Positions 20,229-32,716 of a stretch of DNA of 64,000 nucleotides are shown one piece after another. This stretch comes from Spiroplasma taiwanense CT-1 (GTDB lineage Bacteria; Bacillota_I; Bacilli_A; Mycoplasmatales; Mycoplasmataceae), in assembly GCF_000439435.1 (NCBI RefSeq), contig NC_021846.1, forward strand, positions 620,001 to 684,000. The letters are read 5' to 3'. Every line of letters begins with the position of its first letter. Position 1 is the first letter of the stretch. The notes under the pieces were generated by a model. It had not been told where the DNA came from and ran no database searches. It worked only from the letters and a program-made list of their open reading frames with translations. The position numbers and the translations under genes were made by a program.

Positions 20229-22058
20229 TTAATTTTCTTTTCTATTTAAAATAATATTATTTTTATTTTCTATTGTAGTTTCAAATTCAGGTAATTTTAA
20301 AGGATTAATATCTGTTGCTATTGTATTAAATTGAGCAGTTGCTCCAACATAACTAACTTTTGAAGTATTTTCACCTTTTCAAAATTTATCCATTGTTAAT
20401 TCACCATCTGACTTATACATTCCCACTTGAATTTCATTTTTAAATACTTTATCTCTAACTGAACCTCCTGGTTCAGCACTTTCGATTGTGTTAAAATTAT
20501 GGTTATCTTTATCGCCTAATAATTTTGCAATTTGTGCAATTATTAAATTTTGACGATTATAGACTTGACCATCTTTATAATATTCAACTTCTTCTTCACC
20601 TGAAATTCATTTCTCATAATCTGTTTCAGTATATGCTTTTTCATTTGAAGGCATATAACCTGTTCAAATTGCCAATTTTGCCATATTATCTTTATTCATT
20701 AAAAAATGAGTAAATTCTTTTGTTACATTTGTTTTTTCCTCAGTAGTACTTTTAAATGAACCAAACCCTGCACCTTGTTGCATAATATGAGAACCACCTT
20801 TTTGAGTACTTTGTGCTAAAACTAAAATATCTGTTGGTTTAACAGCAACATCACTATTCACAGTTTTTCCAATATTTGCTTCAGGTGTTCATCATAAAAA
20901 TGATTGTGAATTAGAACCTGATGCCATTAACATTGTTCCTTGTGAAAAATAATTAAATGAATAAATTTTACTTCCTGTATCTCTATTTGAAACAAATAAA
21001 GTTCCAGTTTCATCTAATTTTGATATATCTGAATTTAATGAACCAGTTGTTTTGTTATTATTATTTTCAATTAATCTCAATTCTTCCAATCAATCAACTG
21101 TTTCTTTTACACTTTCAGAACCACTTTGGTTATTTACATATAATTGATCATTATAATAATTATACAAAAATTTTTTATTTTCAGATGTAACTTTAATTCT
21201 TTCTTCACCAAGATTATTTGCATAATTTGAATATACTTTATTATCCATTGAATCAATTCCTAAAGCAAAAGCTTTTGCATATTCATTTTGTTCATTTTTT
21301 GCATTTTTTGTTTGTAAATTTTTAAAGTCTTTTGCAAGTTGAGCAACATTTGTATTAAGTTGTAAAATTTTTCTTAATGCATTTACACTATTTGCTTTTG
21401 CAATATCATTATATAATTCCTTATTTTCTGACACTACTATTTGACCATCAACAAATAAATCAGAAGATACAATTTTAATATCTTCTCCCTTTTCATCTTT
21501 TATTCCTAATTCATTTTTCATAAAAACTCCATTTGAGTCATAATTAGTTCCTGGATCTTTAAAAATATCTACCATTTCTTTTAATAATCTTAAATTTAAA
21601 GATGATGTATCAAAAGATTTTAAAACAGGTAAAACATACATACCCCCAGCAATAACACCTTCATCTAAAAATGTTTCTTGATATGGTGTAAATATTGAGT
21701 CATTTGGTAAATAACCTGCTTCTTTAACATCGACAACTTTTTCAGGTGCAAAAGCTTTATATTTTGCCAATACATCTGCATAAGTTATATATAAATCAGG
21801 TAAAACTTCATTTGCTTGAATTGAATTCATAATTTGTCCATCACCCCAAATTTGTAGTTCAACCTTAACATCAGAATCATTATAATTATTATTAAAGTCA
21901 TCAATTACATTTTTATACGCATCAGAAATAGTTTGTGTTGTTCATTCATCAAGCATAAAAATTACTTTATTATCACTATCATTTTCACATGCAACAATTG
22001 TTGTTGTTGCTGAAACAACAAGTGTTGCAGAACTTAATAAACTTAATAGTCTTTTCAT
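20229..22058 (-). CDS. ABC solute-binding lipoprotein (MG185-like), intact
   Basis: 609 residues. Signal peptide and lipobox IVACE, then the start of an extracellular solute-binding fold (VIFMLDEWTTQTISDAYKNVIDDFNNNYND). The segment DLYITYADVLAKYK and the aromatic-rich C-terminal half (LMASGSNSQSFLWWTPEA, ATAQFNTIATD) follow. A paralogue at 61541-63400 starts the UgpC/A/E-type transporter operon, so this copy probably delivers substrate to the same permeases. GGAG lies 7 nt before the ATG, and a purine riboswitch lies ~115 nt upstream in the leader. The substrate is inferred to be purine-related from that riboswitch; the fold alone would suggest a sugar or sugar phosphate. Confidence 0.8.
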
Positions 22059-22173
22059 ATACTTTTCTCCATTTAATTTAAATAATGTGAAATCAAAAAT
22101 AACTTTTTAGATTTATACGTAAATTAATTAGTTTATTCAGTTTTAAAATTAGGAATTTATAATTTTTAATATT

Positions 22174-22239
22174 AACTCATAAATTTCTCATTGGTGAGAA
22201 AGTAGAAACACTAACCCGTTATGTTAGTTTATATAAGTT
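22174..22239 (-). promoter_or_regulatory. purine riboswitch aptamer, U at the specificity position
   Basis: On the minus strand P1 is AACTTAT/ATGAGTT, P2 is ACTAAC/GTTAGT with an ATAACGG loop, J2/3 is GTTTCTAC, and P3 is TTTCTC/GAGAAA with ACCAAT in the loop. J3/1 reads TTTAT where guanine aptamers have ACTAT. The base matching position 74 (22182) is therefore U, the adenine-type residue. The GG of loop 2 and CC of loop 3 can form the known kissing pairs. It precedes the intact solute-binding lipoprotein. The expression platform is not obvious. Confidence 0.85.
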
Positions 22240-22282
22240 ATTTATGATTCCATAATTATTTTACTATATAAAAATAGTTTTT

Positions 22283-23038
22283 TTATAGTTCTTTATTAAT
22301 ATTTTTTATTTTAAATTTAAAAGCTAAATTATTAATATACATTAAAAATAAATGATGTGCTGTTATTCAAAAGAAAAATATTACAGATAATAAAATCATA
22401 TAGCTAAAAATTGAATTACCAATAAATAAATTCTCAAAATCTAAAAAAGGATAAGGTCATGCTCCAAAACTCAAGCTATCTTTTTCATACATCAACCCTC
22501 TTATGTAAATATAAAACATATATAGAAGAGGATATAACATAGCAATATAAATATCAAATTTTTTTCACATATTAAAATATTCAATTTTTTCATTTCCCAT
22601 TACAAATCAATAAATAATTATTAAGCTTAATGGTGCAATAAAATGGGTTACAATTGTACAAATTATTTGGTTTTTTGAATAACTACTAATAAATTCAGCA
22701 TCTTGATGAATATAATAAATTATTCCAATTCAAAATATTATGAAAACAATTAAATTTCAATTCATAATAACAATTCTAAATCGATCCGAATTGACTCCAT
22801 ACTTTCTTTTATTAAAAAAAATTAGAAAAAATATTATTCAAACAATTGTCATAATATTTACTTGAACAGATAAAAAACTCATTAAAATATCAAAGTTAAA
22901 AAAGCTTGAATACTCTGCATACCAATATTCTTTAAAGGAACATAAATATAATCCCCATAAAATAAAAAATAAAAAAAGTAAGAGCAATGCAAAATGATAA
23001 TATCATATTCAATTTTTATACCATATCCTATTATTCAT
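22283..23038 (-). CDS. Pr6Pr-like six-segment membrane protein
   Basis: 251 residues, six hydrophobic helices, very rich in Trp, Tyr and Phe (many Trp from TGA). The helix IVTHFIAPLSLIIIYWFVMG, with its His, and the following loop AWPYPFLDFENLFIG match the plan of the protein at 15916-16746. A GGGTG site precedes the ATG. It belongs to the Pr6Pr/DUF1600-like group by eye; function unknown. It is followed by the riboswitch leader of the solute-binding lipoprotein, with only a weak hairpin between. Confidence 0.6.
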
Positions 23039-23111
23039 AATTACACCCTTTTAATTTGAATTATAACATAAGAATAAAATTTTTTTTAATTAAAATTTTA
23101 ACAATTAAATA

Positions 23112-23150
23112 AAAATGCAAAATTATTTTAAAAAATTAATTTTGCATTTT
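23112..23150 (-). terminator. terminator after guaB
   Basis: Long arms AAAATGCAAAATTA / TAATTTTGCATTTT 5 nt after the guaB stop. Confidence 0.85.
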
Positions 23151-23154
23151 AAAG

Positions 23155-24624
<1,470 letters not shown>

Positions 24625-24636
24625 TTTTAAAAACTC

Positions 24637-26175
24637 CTATTCTCATTCAATTGTTCCTGGTGGTTTTGAGGTAATATCATAAACCACTCGATTTACTTTA
24701 TCTACTTTATTAATAATTTCATTTGTAACTTCATCAAGAAAATCTCAAGGTAAATGAGTACTTGTTGCTGTCATAAAATCAATTGTATTTACACAACGTA
24801 ATGCAACAACATAATCATAAGTTCGATTATCTCCCATAACACCAACTGTTTTAACTGGAAGTAAAGTTACAAAGGCTTGAGATACTTTATTATATAAATT
24901 TTTTTCAATTAATTTATTTATAAAAATATCATCTGCTTCTTTTAGAATATCACATTTTTCCTTACTAATTTCTCCAATTACTCTTACTCCAAGACCAGGC
25001 CCTGGAAAAGGATGCCTATTAATCATTAAATCTGGAATATTTAATTCTTTTCCAACTGCTCTTACCTCATCTTTAAATAAATTTCTTAATGGTTCAAGCA
25101 ATTCAAATTTTAAATCATCGGGCAATCCCCCAACATTATGATGTGATTTAATTGTTTTTGAACTGTGACCTTTTAAAGAAGATTCAATAACATCAGGATA
25201 AATTGTTCCTTGTGCTAAAAATTTTGCATTTTTTAAAATTCTTGCTTCATTTGAAAATACTTCAATAAAATTATGACCAATAATTTTTCTTTTTTCTTCT
25301 GGATCTTTTATACCTTTTAATGCATTGTAAAACTTCTCACTTGCATCAACAAATTTTATATTCATATCAAATTCCTTTGCATATAAATCCATAACTTTTT
25401 TGCCTTCATCTTTTCTCAATAAACCTGTATCAACAAATATACAAGTCAATTGCTTATTAATTGCTTTGGAAATTAAAGCAGCTGCAACAGAAGAATCAAC
25501 CCCTCCACTTAAACCAAGAATTACATTTTGATCTTTAACTATTTCTTTTATTTCTTTTACTTTTTCTTCAATAAAACTTTCCATTGTTCAATCTTTTTGA
25601 CAATTTGAAATATCAAATAAAAAATTTTTTAATATATCAATTCCATAAATTGAATGTGTTACTTCTGCATGAAATTGTATTCCATAAATATTCTTACTTA
25701 AATTTGCAATTGCAGCAACACTATTTTCAGAAGAAGCAAGCTGAACAAAATTATCTGGCATTTTTGTTACATGATCTGCGTGACTCATTCAAACCTGAGA
25801 ATTATTTTCAATATTTTTAAATAATTTATTTTCAATTTTTTCTAAATTTAAATTTGCTTTTCCAAATTCTTGACTATCTGCAAGTTCTACTTTTCCACCA
25901 AAAGTTTCAGTAATTAATTGCATTCCATAGCAAACTCCTAAAATTGGTAAATTTAAATTAAAAATTTCATTATCAATTGAATATGCATCATTTGCGTAAA
26001 CACTTGATGGACCACCAGATAAAATAATTGCTTTTAAATTTTTATATTGTTGTATTTCATCAGCTGAAATATCGAAAGGTAAAACTTCTGCATAAATATT
26101 TAACTCTCTAACTCTTCTTGCCAAAAGTTGTGTATATTGACTACCATAATCTAAAATAATAATTTGAGTATTCAT
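24637..26175 (-). CDS. guaA: GMP synthase (glutamine-hydrolysing)
   Basis: 512 residues. The N-terminal class I glutamine amidotransferase domain has the nucleophile Cys in GVCYGMQ (residue 82) and the His/Glu pair in FHAEVTHS. The ATP-pyrophosphatase domain has the P-loop [10 protein letters not shown] (about residue 225). The C-terminal dimerisation domain ends ...[11 protein letters not shown], typical for GuaA. It converts XMP to GMP. No purine riboswitch is seen in its 110-nt leader, although two occur elsewhere in the window. ATG at 26175 follows AGGAGAAAT. It is the first gene of the guaAB operon. Confidence 0.95.
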
Positions 26176-26240
26176 TTATTTCTCCTATATAAAATAAAAA
26201 ATAAATTTCTATTTTTTATTTTGAATATTTTATCTTATTC

Positions 26241-26274
26241 AAAAGAAATATTTTTAAAATAAACTATTTCTTTT
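26241..26274. terminator. terminator between ynzC and guaA
   Basis: Arms AAAAGAAATA / TATTTCTTTT downstream of the minus-strand ynzC gene, T-rich on both sides. Confidence 0.65.
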
Positions 26275-26285
26275 TATTTTTATTT

Positions 26286-26477
26286 TTATTTTGGAGTAAC
26301 ATCATTTCCAAACTCATCAAGAACAACAACATTTTTAAGTTGTTGTTCTAATCCACTTCTAAAAATTTTAATATATTCTTTTCTTAACTCATCCCGTTCT
26401 TTTAATTCTTCAGAACTTAATTCTCTTTCTTTTGCAATTTTTGCAAGAACATTAATTCTTTCCAATATTTTTTGCAT
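26286..26477 (-). CDS. ynzC: DUF896 / YnzC family protein
   Basis: 63 residues: a two-helix hairpin (QKILERINVLAKIAKERELS and EELKERDELRKEYIKIFRSG) followed by a short strand-rich tail ending FGNDVTP. The pattern INxLAxxxxxxxLTxxEKxExxxLRxxYI is the DUF896/UPF0291 hallmark. The family is small, cytosolic and of unclear function. In Bacillus one member is under SOS control; no such site is visible here. Confidence 0.9.
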   Translation of the reverse strand: MQKILERINVLAKIAKERELSSEELKERDELRKEYIKIFRSGLEQQLKNVVVLDEFGNDVTPK

Positions 26478-26500
26478 AATTCAATTATTCCTTTATAAAA

Positions 26501-26534
26501 AATGATTGAAAAATTAAAATATTTTTCAATCATT
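26501..26534 (-). terminator. hairpin overlapping the glucokinase stop
   Basis: Long arms AATGATTGAAAAAT / ATTTTTCAATCATT include the last codons of the ROK gene. It is a terminator-like stem, T-poor afterwards, so it may act as an attenuator between glk and ynzC. Confidence 0.6.
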
Positions 26535-27476
26535 TAGTGCATAATATGCACTTCCAACCATAGCAGAATCATTTCCTAATTCTGCTATTTCAATGCTCAA
26601 TTCTTCTTCTGAAGTATCAATAGTATATTTTTTAATATTTTCATTAATTATTTCTAATAAAGCTTCACCTAAAATAGTTAAACCACCTGCAATAATCAAG
26701 GCTTCAGGATCAAGTGCATTTACCATTGTTGCCATATGCATAATTAATGGTTCAAGTGCTTGTGTAAGTAATTCTTTAATCTCTAGTGGGTGATTTTCAA
26801 TTTCATAAATTTCAAAAATTGATTTTAAATTAATTACTTCTAAATCTTTAAAATAAATTGCTGCAGGATGTTTTTTATTTTCTTTAAAAGTATCTGTAAA
26901 AAATGTTTCAATTCCTGTAACAGAAGACATTGGTTCAATACAACCTTTTAAACCACACTTACAATTATATTTGCTTTGAAATCAACCCCCACCATGACCA
27001 AATTCACCAGCATATCCTCTAGCACCAGGCATAAGTTTACCATCCAAAATAACAGCTCCTCCAATTCCTGAATCAATAAAATAAAATACTATTGAATCAT
27101 ACTGTTTTGCGACTCCAACTCAAAATTCACCAAGAGCACTTGCATTTGCATCATTAAGTACAAAAATTGGCTTTTTGAATAATTCTTCTGCTTTTTCTTT
27201 TAAATTTAAATTATTTCATTCCAAATTAGCAGAATAACGAACAATTCCAAGCATATGATCAACATAACCAACTGTTGCAATTGCTATTTTTTCAATTTCT
27301 TCTTCATAATTTACACCAATTGCTTCTAACCCTTCTACAATTTCACTGTGTAAATTTTCCAATAATTTTGCCTTATTATGTTCAATAAAAAATCTTGCCT
27401 GTAAATCCCCATATTGGTTTACTAAACCAACTTTTGAAGAATTAACACCAATTTCAATAGATAGAATTAATTTCAT
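26514..27476 (-). CDS. glk: ROK-family glucokinase / sugar kinase
   Basis: 320 residues. The N-terminal phosphate-binding loop is modified (SIEIGVNSSKVGLV instead of DxGGTxxK). A ROK signature follows with the zinc site CKCGLKGCIEP and GYAGEFGHGG before it; the catalytic Asp is in FVLNDANASALGEF. ROK kinases phosphorylate glucose, fructose or N-acyl sugars; glucose is the usual guess. The frame passes through a TGA at 26526 (Trp) and ends at TAA 26514. The weak first motif leaves room for a different substrate or a regulatory role. Confidence 0.8.
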
Positions 27477-27542
27477 TTCTATTCCTCCTTAATGTTATTA
27501 ATATAAATATACCACTTTTTAAATAAAAAAATAATGTTTATA

Positions 27543-28838
27543 CTAAATTAATGCTGGTAAGTTAGTTACTCTTATTCCATATTCAGTTTTTGGTACAGTT
27601 ATTTCAATTTTCATACCCTTAAAGGTAGTAACATTAACTCAACCAAGTCCAGAAATATGTAAGTCAATTTTTTTTGTATCTTTAAATTCAAAACTATGCG
27701 TTTCAAATTTAGAGTTATAATCTAACAACCTTGGAGATAAAGAATGACGATTTTTTTTAAAGTAATCATTAACATTATTTACTTTTGTTCTATGCAATGG
27801 CATTTGCTTATTTATATAAAAATGAAAACTTGTTTTTTGAGGTTTATTGTTTTTCTGATTATATTCAATCCCATCAATAAAACTAATTCAAGCAAGACCT
27901 CCATAAAATATTGTTTGACCTGCAAATAATTGATAAGTTACTTGTTTTATCTCTTTTTGAAAAAAGAAAAAATCTCAATAACTTGGTGCTGTTGCTATTG
28001 CAATATGATTATGTTTCACAAGTCCTGGAGTATCATATATATAATTTTTTTCAGTAAAGTTAATTTTAATTTTATCTAAAGTAGTATTTACATATTTTGA
28101 TGTAACAATTGAAGGAATTTGATTATTTACTTTTAAACAAGCATTAATTAAACTAGATTTTCCAGCATTTGAAATTCCAACGATATATTGATCATAATTT
28201 ATTGACTTTAATTCATTAACTAAAGCAAAAACATAGTCTTGTTTAATTGAAGAAGTCAAAATAATTTTTGCATTTTTAATTGGTGAATCTTCAAAAAAAG
28301 CTTGTACATATTTTAAAATTTTTGTTTTTTTGACAGCTTTTGGAAATAAATCAATTTTATTTACTAATAATACCACTTCTTTTTTTGAAATTAATTGCTC
28401 AAGTCAAGTTAATCTGCTACCTGGTAAATCAAAAATATCTACCACATAATAATAGCGAATTTTTTCAGTTGTAACGTTAATTTGATTAATAATATCAATA
28501 AAATCTTTATCATTTATTTCTTGTTCAACTAAACGATTATAATGTTTAATTTTAAAACATCTTAAACAATAATCTTGTGAATCAATTTTTAAAACATAAC
28601 CTGGTTTTGTTTCATCTACTGTTTGAAGAATTTTTCCACATCCAACACACTTTTTTGGACCATTACCTTCTAAATTTGTAGTATTTCCAATACCAGGTTT
28701 TATTTCAGTTAATGAAACTTTACTTTTTTGTTTAACCTTAATAGTTTTATTTTTTAGAGAATTAATTTGTAAAACCTGATCTTCCAAATTTTCCAATTCT
28801 TTTTCAATATTATCAAACTCATCTTTAGAGAATTTCAT
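27543..28838 (-). CDS. yqeH: ribosome-assembly GTPase YqeH
   Basis: 431 residues, a circularly permuted GTPase needed for small-subunit (30S) assembly. An N-terminal extension of ~55 residues (coiled) precedes the zinc finger CVGCGK...CLRC. G4 (LLVNKIDLFPK) comes before G1 (VGISNAGKSSLIN) and G3 (YDTPGLV), as expected for the permuted order. The C-terminal domain ends VTVPKTEYGIRVTNLPALI. GGAGG lies 6 nt before the chosen ATG at 28838. It overlaps the end of yqeG by 14 nt, the usual Firmicute arrangement. Confidence 0.9.
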
Positions 28839-29406
28839 AGTTTCCTCCAATTTCTCCTTCATTATAAAAACCTTCATGCAAGATATTTTTTTGTGATAAT
28901 TTTTTTAAAATATGGTTTTCTAAAAATTGTACTATTTTATTTTCTTGATTATTTCTACTTAGTGGTGAAACTAAAATACTTTTTATATGAGACCTATTTG
29001 CAACTAAAACATCTGTTACTAATTGATCTCCAATCAAAATTATTTCATTTTCTTTATATTTAAATAATTTCTTAACAATTTTCATCTTACCTAACAATGG
29101 TTTTTTACAATCCCAAAAGTAATTTTTAATTCCTGCTTTTTTTGCAAAATTTTCAACTCTACTTTTTACATTATTTGAAAATAAAACAAATTCCATATTA
29201 TGTGCATAAACATTTTTGATAAAATTTAAAATATCCAAATTTGGTATTCTTTCATTTCAACCAATTAAAGTATTGTCCATATCACATAATACTAGTTTTA
29301 TTCCACTATTTTTTAGTGAATCCAAATTAATTTTTTTAAAACTTTCAAGATAAATTGAAGGTTTAAAATAATTTAATAATAAAAAAGTATTTTTTTTATT
29401 TGCCAT
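28825..29406 (-). CDS. yqeG: HAD-superfamily phosphatase YqeG (IIIA type)
   Basis: 193 residues. Motif I is LCDMDNTLIGWNE (nucleophile Asp), motif II FVLFSNN, motif III around LLGKMKIVKK, and the acidic motif IV ILIGDQLVTDVL. This is the YqeG group found directly upstream of yqeH in many Firmicutes and Mollicutes. The substrate is not established. Translation is coupled to yqeH by overlap. Start ATG at 29406 with AGGTGA upstream. Confidence 0.9.
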
Positions 29407-29481
29407 TCTTTAAATTCACCTCTTATACTTAATTATTATACCTAAAAAATAAATAAGTATTTAAAGTGCAAAACATATATT

Positions 29482-29516
29482 TATAAAAAAATAAAGCATT
29501 GCCTTATTTTTTTATA
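29482..29516. terminator. terminator between the repeat lipoprotein and yqeG
   Basis: Arms TATAAAAAAATAA / TTATTTTTTTATA lie ~25 nt after the stop of the minus-strand lipoprotein gene. Confidence 0.8.
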
Positions 29517-29538
29517 AATACTAATGATAATTTATTTT

Positions 29539-30888
29539 TTAAGTTGTTGCAGTATTAAGTGTATAGGTTACAACAACACTTCCCCCTTCAATATAACTTA
29601 CAGATCCACTTTTTACCTTAATTGTTGCTTCAATTAAGGAAGGTGTTCCATCAACTTCAACTTGTGAAGTATCTAAATTTGAATTTTTTGCCTTAGCTGC
29701 TGCTAAAATTTGGTCATTTGTTGGTGCTATTGTAGTATCATCAACTACAATTTCACCAAGATTTGTTTCCTTAATTGATTCATTTAAAGCAACTGTTTTT
29801 TGACCTAGTGTATAGGTTACAGTAACACTTCCTCCTTCAACATAACTAGTTGATCCACTTTTTACCTTAATTACAGCCTCAGTTAATGAAGGTGATCCAT
29901 CAACTTCAACTTGTGAAGTATCTAAATTTGAATTTTTTGCCTTAGCTGCTGCTAAAATTTGGTCATTTGTTGGTGCTATTGTAGTATCATCAACTACAAT
30001 TTCACCAAGTTCTAAAACTGTAACAACAGAATTTAATGCAACTTTTGCAACAAGAGTATAAGTTACATTAATTGTATTACCCACAACATAACTAACAGCA
30101 TCACTTTTTACCTTAATTACAGCTTCAGTTAATGAAGGTGTTCCATCAACTTCAACTTGTGATAAAACTAAACTTGAGTTTTTTGCTTTAGCTGCTGCTA
30201 AAATTTGGTCATTTGTTGGTGCTATTGTAATATCATCAACTATAATTTCACCAAGATTTGTTTCCTTAATTGATTCATTTAAAGCAACTGTTTTTTGACC
30301 TAGTGTATAGGTTACAGTAACACTTCCCCCTTCAATATAACTAGTTGATCCACTTTTTACCTTAATTACAGCCTCAGCTAATGAAGGTGTTCCATCAACT
30401 TCAACTTGAGTTACAATTAATGAAGGATTTTTAGATTGTACCGTTAACAATATTTCTGCATTTGAAGGAGAATTTATATCTAAAACCAAAATTTCTCCTA
30501 AATCTAAATTAGTAATAACTGTTGTAATATTTATTTTTGGTACACTGTTCAATGTAAAAGTTACAGTAACACTTCCTCCTTCAATATAACTTACAGATCC
30601 ACTTTTTACCTTAATTACAGCTTCAGTTAATGAAGGCGTTCCATCAACTTCAACTTGTAAAATGTCTAATTTTGAATTTTTTGTTCTTAAAAAATTCAGA
30701 ATTTTTTCACTTGTTGGTGCTGTTGAAGTATCTGACGTTTCAATTTTACCTAAATCTAAATTAGTAATAACTGTATCTAGTGCAACTTTTTCATATTCTT
30801 CTGGCACTAATATTTCACATCCAACAATACTTGAAGAAGTCATTGAAATTATAGATATTGTTGTTAATAAACTTAATAGTTTTTTAAT
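29539..30888 (-). CDS. lipoprotein built of five ~83-residue repeats, likely ATT start
   Basis: Five repeats (about residues 30-449) share a core like GEIVVDDTTIAPTNDQILAA, SQVEVDGTPSLTEAVIKVKS and GGSVTVTYTL. They alternate helices and strands, and several are nearly identical in DNA (~249 bp spacing). The first ATG (30843) lies inside the signal peptide. Upstream in frame is IKKLLSLLTTISIISMTSSSIVGC, a perfect lipoprotein signal whose first codon is ATT at 30888, with GAAGGGA before it. Either ATT initiates or the start was mutated. The product would be a surface lipoprotein; its repeat number could vary. No enzyme domain was recognised. Confidence 0.75.
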   Translation of the reverse strand: MKKLLSLLTTISIISMTSSSIVGCEILVPEEYEKVALDTVITNLDLGKIETSDTSTAPTSEKILNFLRTKNSKLDILQVEVDGTPSLTEAVIKVKSGSVSYIEGGSVTVTFTLNSVPKINITTVITNLDLGEILVLDINSPSNAEILLTVQSKNPSLIVTQVEVDGTPSLAEAVIKVKSGSTSYIEGGSVTVTYTLGQKTVALNESIKETNLGEIIVDDITIAPTNDQILAAAKAKNSSLVLSQVEVDGTPSLTEAVIKVKSDAVSYVVGNTINVTYTLVAKVALNSVVTVLELGEIVVDDTTIAPTNDQILAAAKAKNSNLDTSQVEVDGSPSLTEAVIKVKSGSTSYVEGGSVTVTYTLGQKTVALNESIKETNLGEIVVDDTTIAPTNDQILAAAKAKNSNLDTSQVEVDGTPSLIEATIKVKSGSVSYIEGGSVVVTYTLNTATT

Positions 30889-31024
30889 TACTCTCAGTCC
30901 CTTCTAAAATAAAAAAATTAAAATAATATTTTTATATAAAAATTATTATATTTTAATTTTATTATATTTTTATTATATTTTTCATATAATAAAAATATTT
31001 ATTTAAAAGATTAGATTACATTTT

Positions 31025-31445
31025 TTATTCATTAAAAGTTATTAATTTCTCTACTTTTTTTAAATTCGGGTATTCAAGTAAATCTTCAAAAAAGGCTTCA
31101 TCCATTGAATTAACTGCAATATTTTGTAATATATCTATCTGATCTTTTGGTTTAATTGCTAAAGCAATTACCACTTTAATTTTTGTTTTATCACTCAAAA
31201 AATTGAATTTTTTAAGTGATAAAACAAAATAATTGATTTTTCTAATACTTGCATTCCTTCATATGTTCCATGTGGAATTGCAATATTATTGCCTATATTA
31301 AAAGAACTTATTTTTTCTCTTTCTAAAATTGAATTTATATAAAATGAATTAATACCTTCATTTTCAAATTTCTTAAAAATGTCTTTTAATACTTCTTCTT
31401 TATTATTAAAATTTTGATTTAAAAATATATTTTCTTTTTTAACAT
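31025..31445 (-). pseudogene. mtlF: mannitol/fructose-type PTS EIIA, frameshifted
   Basis: The reading frame contains NIAIPHGTYEGMQ, the phospho-His site of EIIA of the mannitol/fructose family. The rest reads KVVIALAIKPKDQIDILQNIAVN in a second frame after a shift near 31220. The start (ATG 31445, four nt past the dehydrogenase stop) runs into a stop after eight codons; a one-base change in an A-run restores the frame. Two breaks make it non-functional as read. It follows an mtlD-like remnant, so both belong to a lost mannitol system with no EIIBC left. Confidence 0.8.
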
Positions 31446-31446
31446 T

Positions 31447-32400
31447 TTATTCTTCCTTGCTTAAAATATAATTTACTTGTTCTTGTGAAATGTTATTAAT
31501 AATCTGTTTTATAATATTTTCATTTGTTATATTATTTTTTTTTGCATTTCTACAAGTTTTTTTCCATCTAAATCATTAGGGTTTAAATACTCAATTACAT
31601 TTAAAATGCTTTTTCTTATATTTAAAGTTTTTAAATTTAAACATAAACCAATAAATAAAGGCTTTAAAATTCTTTCATTTAATTGTAATTTTAAATATAA
31701 ATTTCTTCCAACTCTTTCCAAATTATCTTTGATATAAGGATTTTCAAATCTTTTTAATATTTCATTTATAATTTTTTTTACTTCTAAAATATCATAATTA
31801 AAATAATTAGAAAAAATTAATCCTACTTCTTCTAAATATGATAGTAAAAAAGATTTTAGTTCTTTAATTTTTAAGCTTTCATAAGTAAATGGTGAATTAA
31901 ATTTATTTAATCTATATGAAGCTCAACTTAAACTTGCATGTCCTCCATTTAATAATCAAACTTTTTTACAAATTTCTGCATCAATATTTTTAGAATAAGT
32001 TAATGCATCCAATTTTTCTATTTCCTTTGGTCATTGATTTGTATCTACTATTCATGAATAATATTTTTCTACTTCAATATCTAAATTATTCATTTCTTGA
32101 TCTGGAACAATCCGATCTACCATTACATCAACAAAATATATAAATTTCTCATTAAATTTATAATTTTTTATAATTTCTTTTTTGAATTGACTAGAAATTT
32201 TTTCACCATTTTCACAACACATTATTATTAAAACTTTTTTATTCAATTCACTTGTTTTTATAATATCTATTATTTGAGTTTTAATATATGTTAAATTTTG
32301 TGCTCCTATTGATGTAGTACAAATGTCTACATTATATTCTTTTAATTTTTGATTTAAATTTTGATTTGATACAGTTATTATAATAATTAATTCTACAAAC
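31447..32400 (-). pseudogene. mtlD: mannitol-1-phosphate 5-dehydrogenase remnant
   Basis: About 300 residues match the middle and C-terminal parts of MtlD: DICTTSIGAQNLTYI, then FVDVMVDRIVPDQ, and the helical C-terminal domain with LLNGGHASLSW. The N-terminal Rossmann glycine motif (GAGxIGRG) is missing. Upstream of ~32370 the frame degenerates (FVELIIITVSNQNL...) and no start is found. The enzyme would oxidise mannitol-1-P to fructose-6-P; without its NAD-binding start it cannot work. It lies directly before the broken EIIA gene. Confidence 0.8.
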
Positions 32401-32685
32401 TTTAATTACATTTCTATTTTATTATAAAAATTTAATAATATTAAAATAACCTTAAAAGTTCATTAGCATAGTTTTATATCTAATTCAATTACATAAATAA
32501 CCTTTTTTAGTTTCAAAACATATTATTTATAAAATATATGAGTTTGATTATATTATTATTTTTGAATTATTTTTATTATATTTATATTAAATAAAGCATT
32601 TCTTTTTTGTTTTTGTAGATAAAATTCATTTAAATTATTGATTTACCTTATTTATTTTCCTTTAAAAATGTAAATAATTTAAAAT
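32401..32685. other. AT-rich stretch with no gene seen
   Basis: About 285 bp of mostly A and T between the mtlD remnant and the next locus. No ORF, hairpin or repeat stands out. It probably held the lost start of mtlD or the PTS gene of that operon. Confidence 0.4.
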
Positions 32686-32716
32686 AAAAATCTATCTTAT
32701 TTAAGATAGATTTTTT
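32686..32716 (-). terminator. terminator of the Ula-type PTS operon
   Basis: Arms AAAAATCTATCTT / AAGATAGATTTTTT at the epimerase stop codon; a clear T-run follows. Confidence 0.85.

Noticed and set aside
26176-26285. Purine riboswitch before guaA
   Set aside because: The 110-nt leader contains only an AT-rich hairpin; no GTTTCTAC-type J2/3 or P1 pairing is present.
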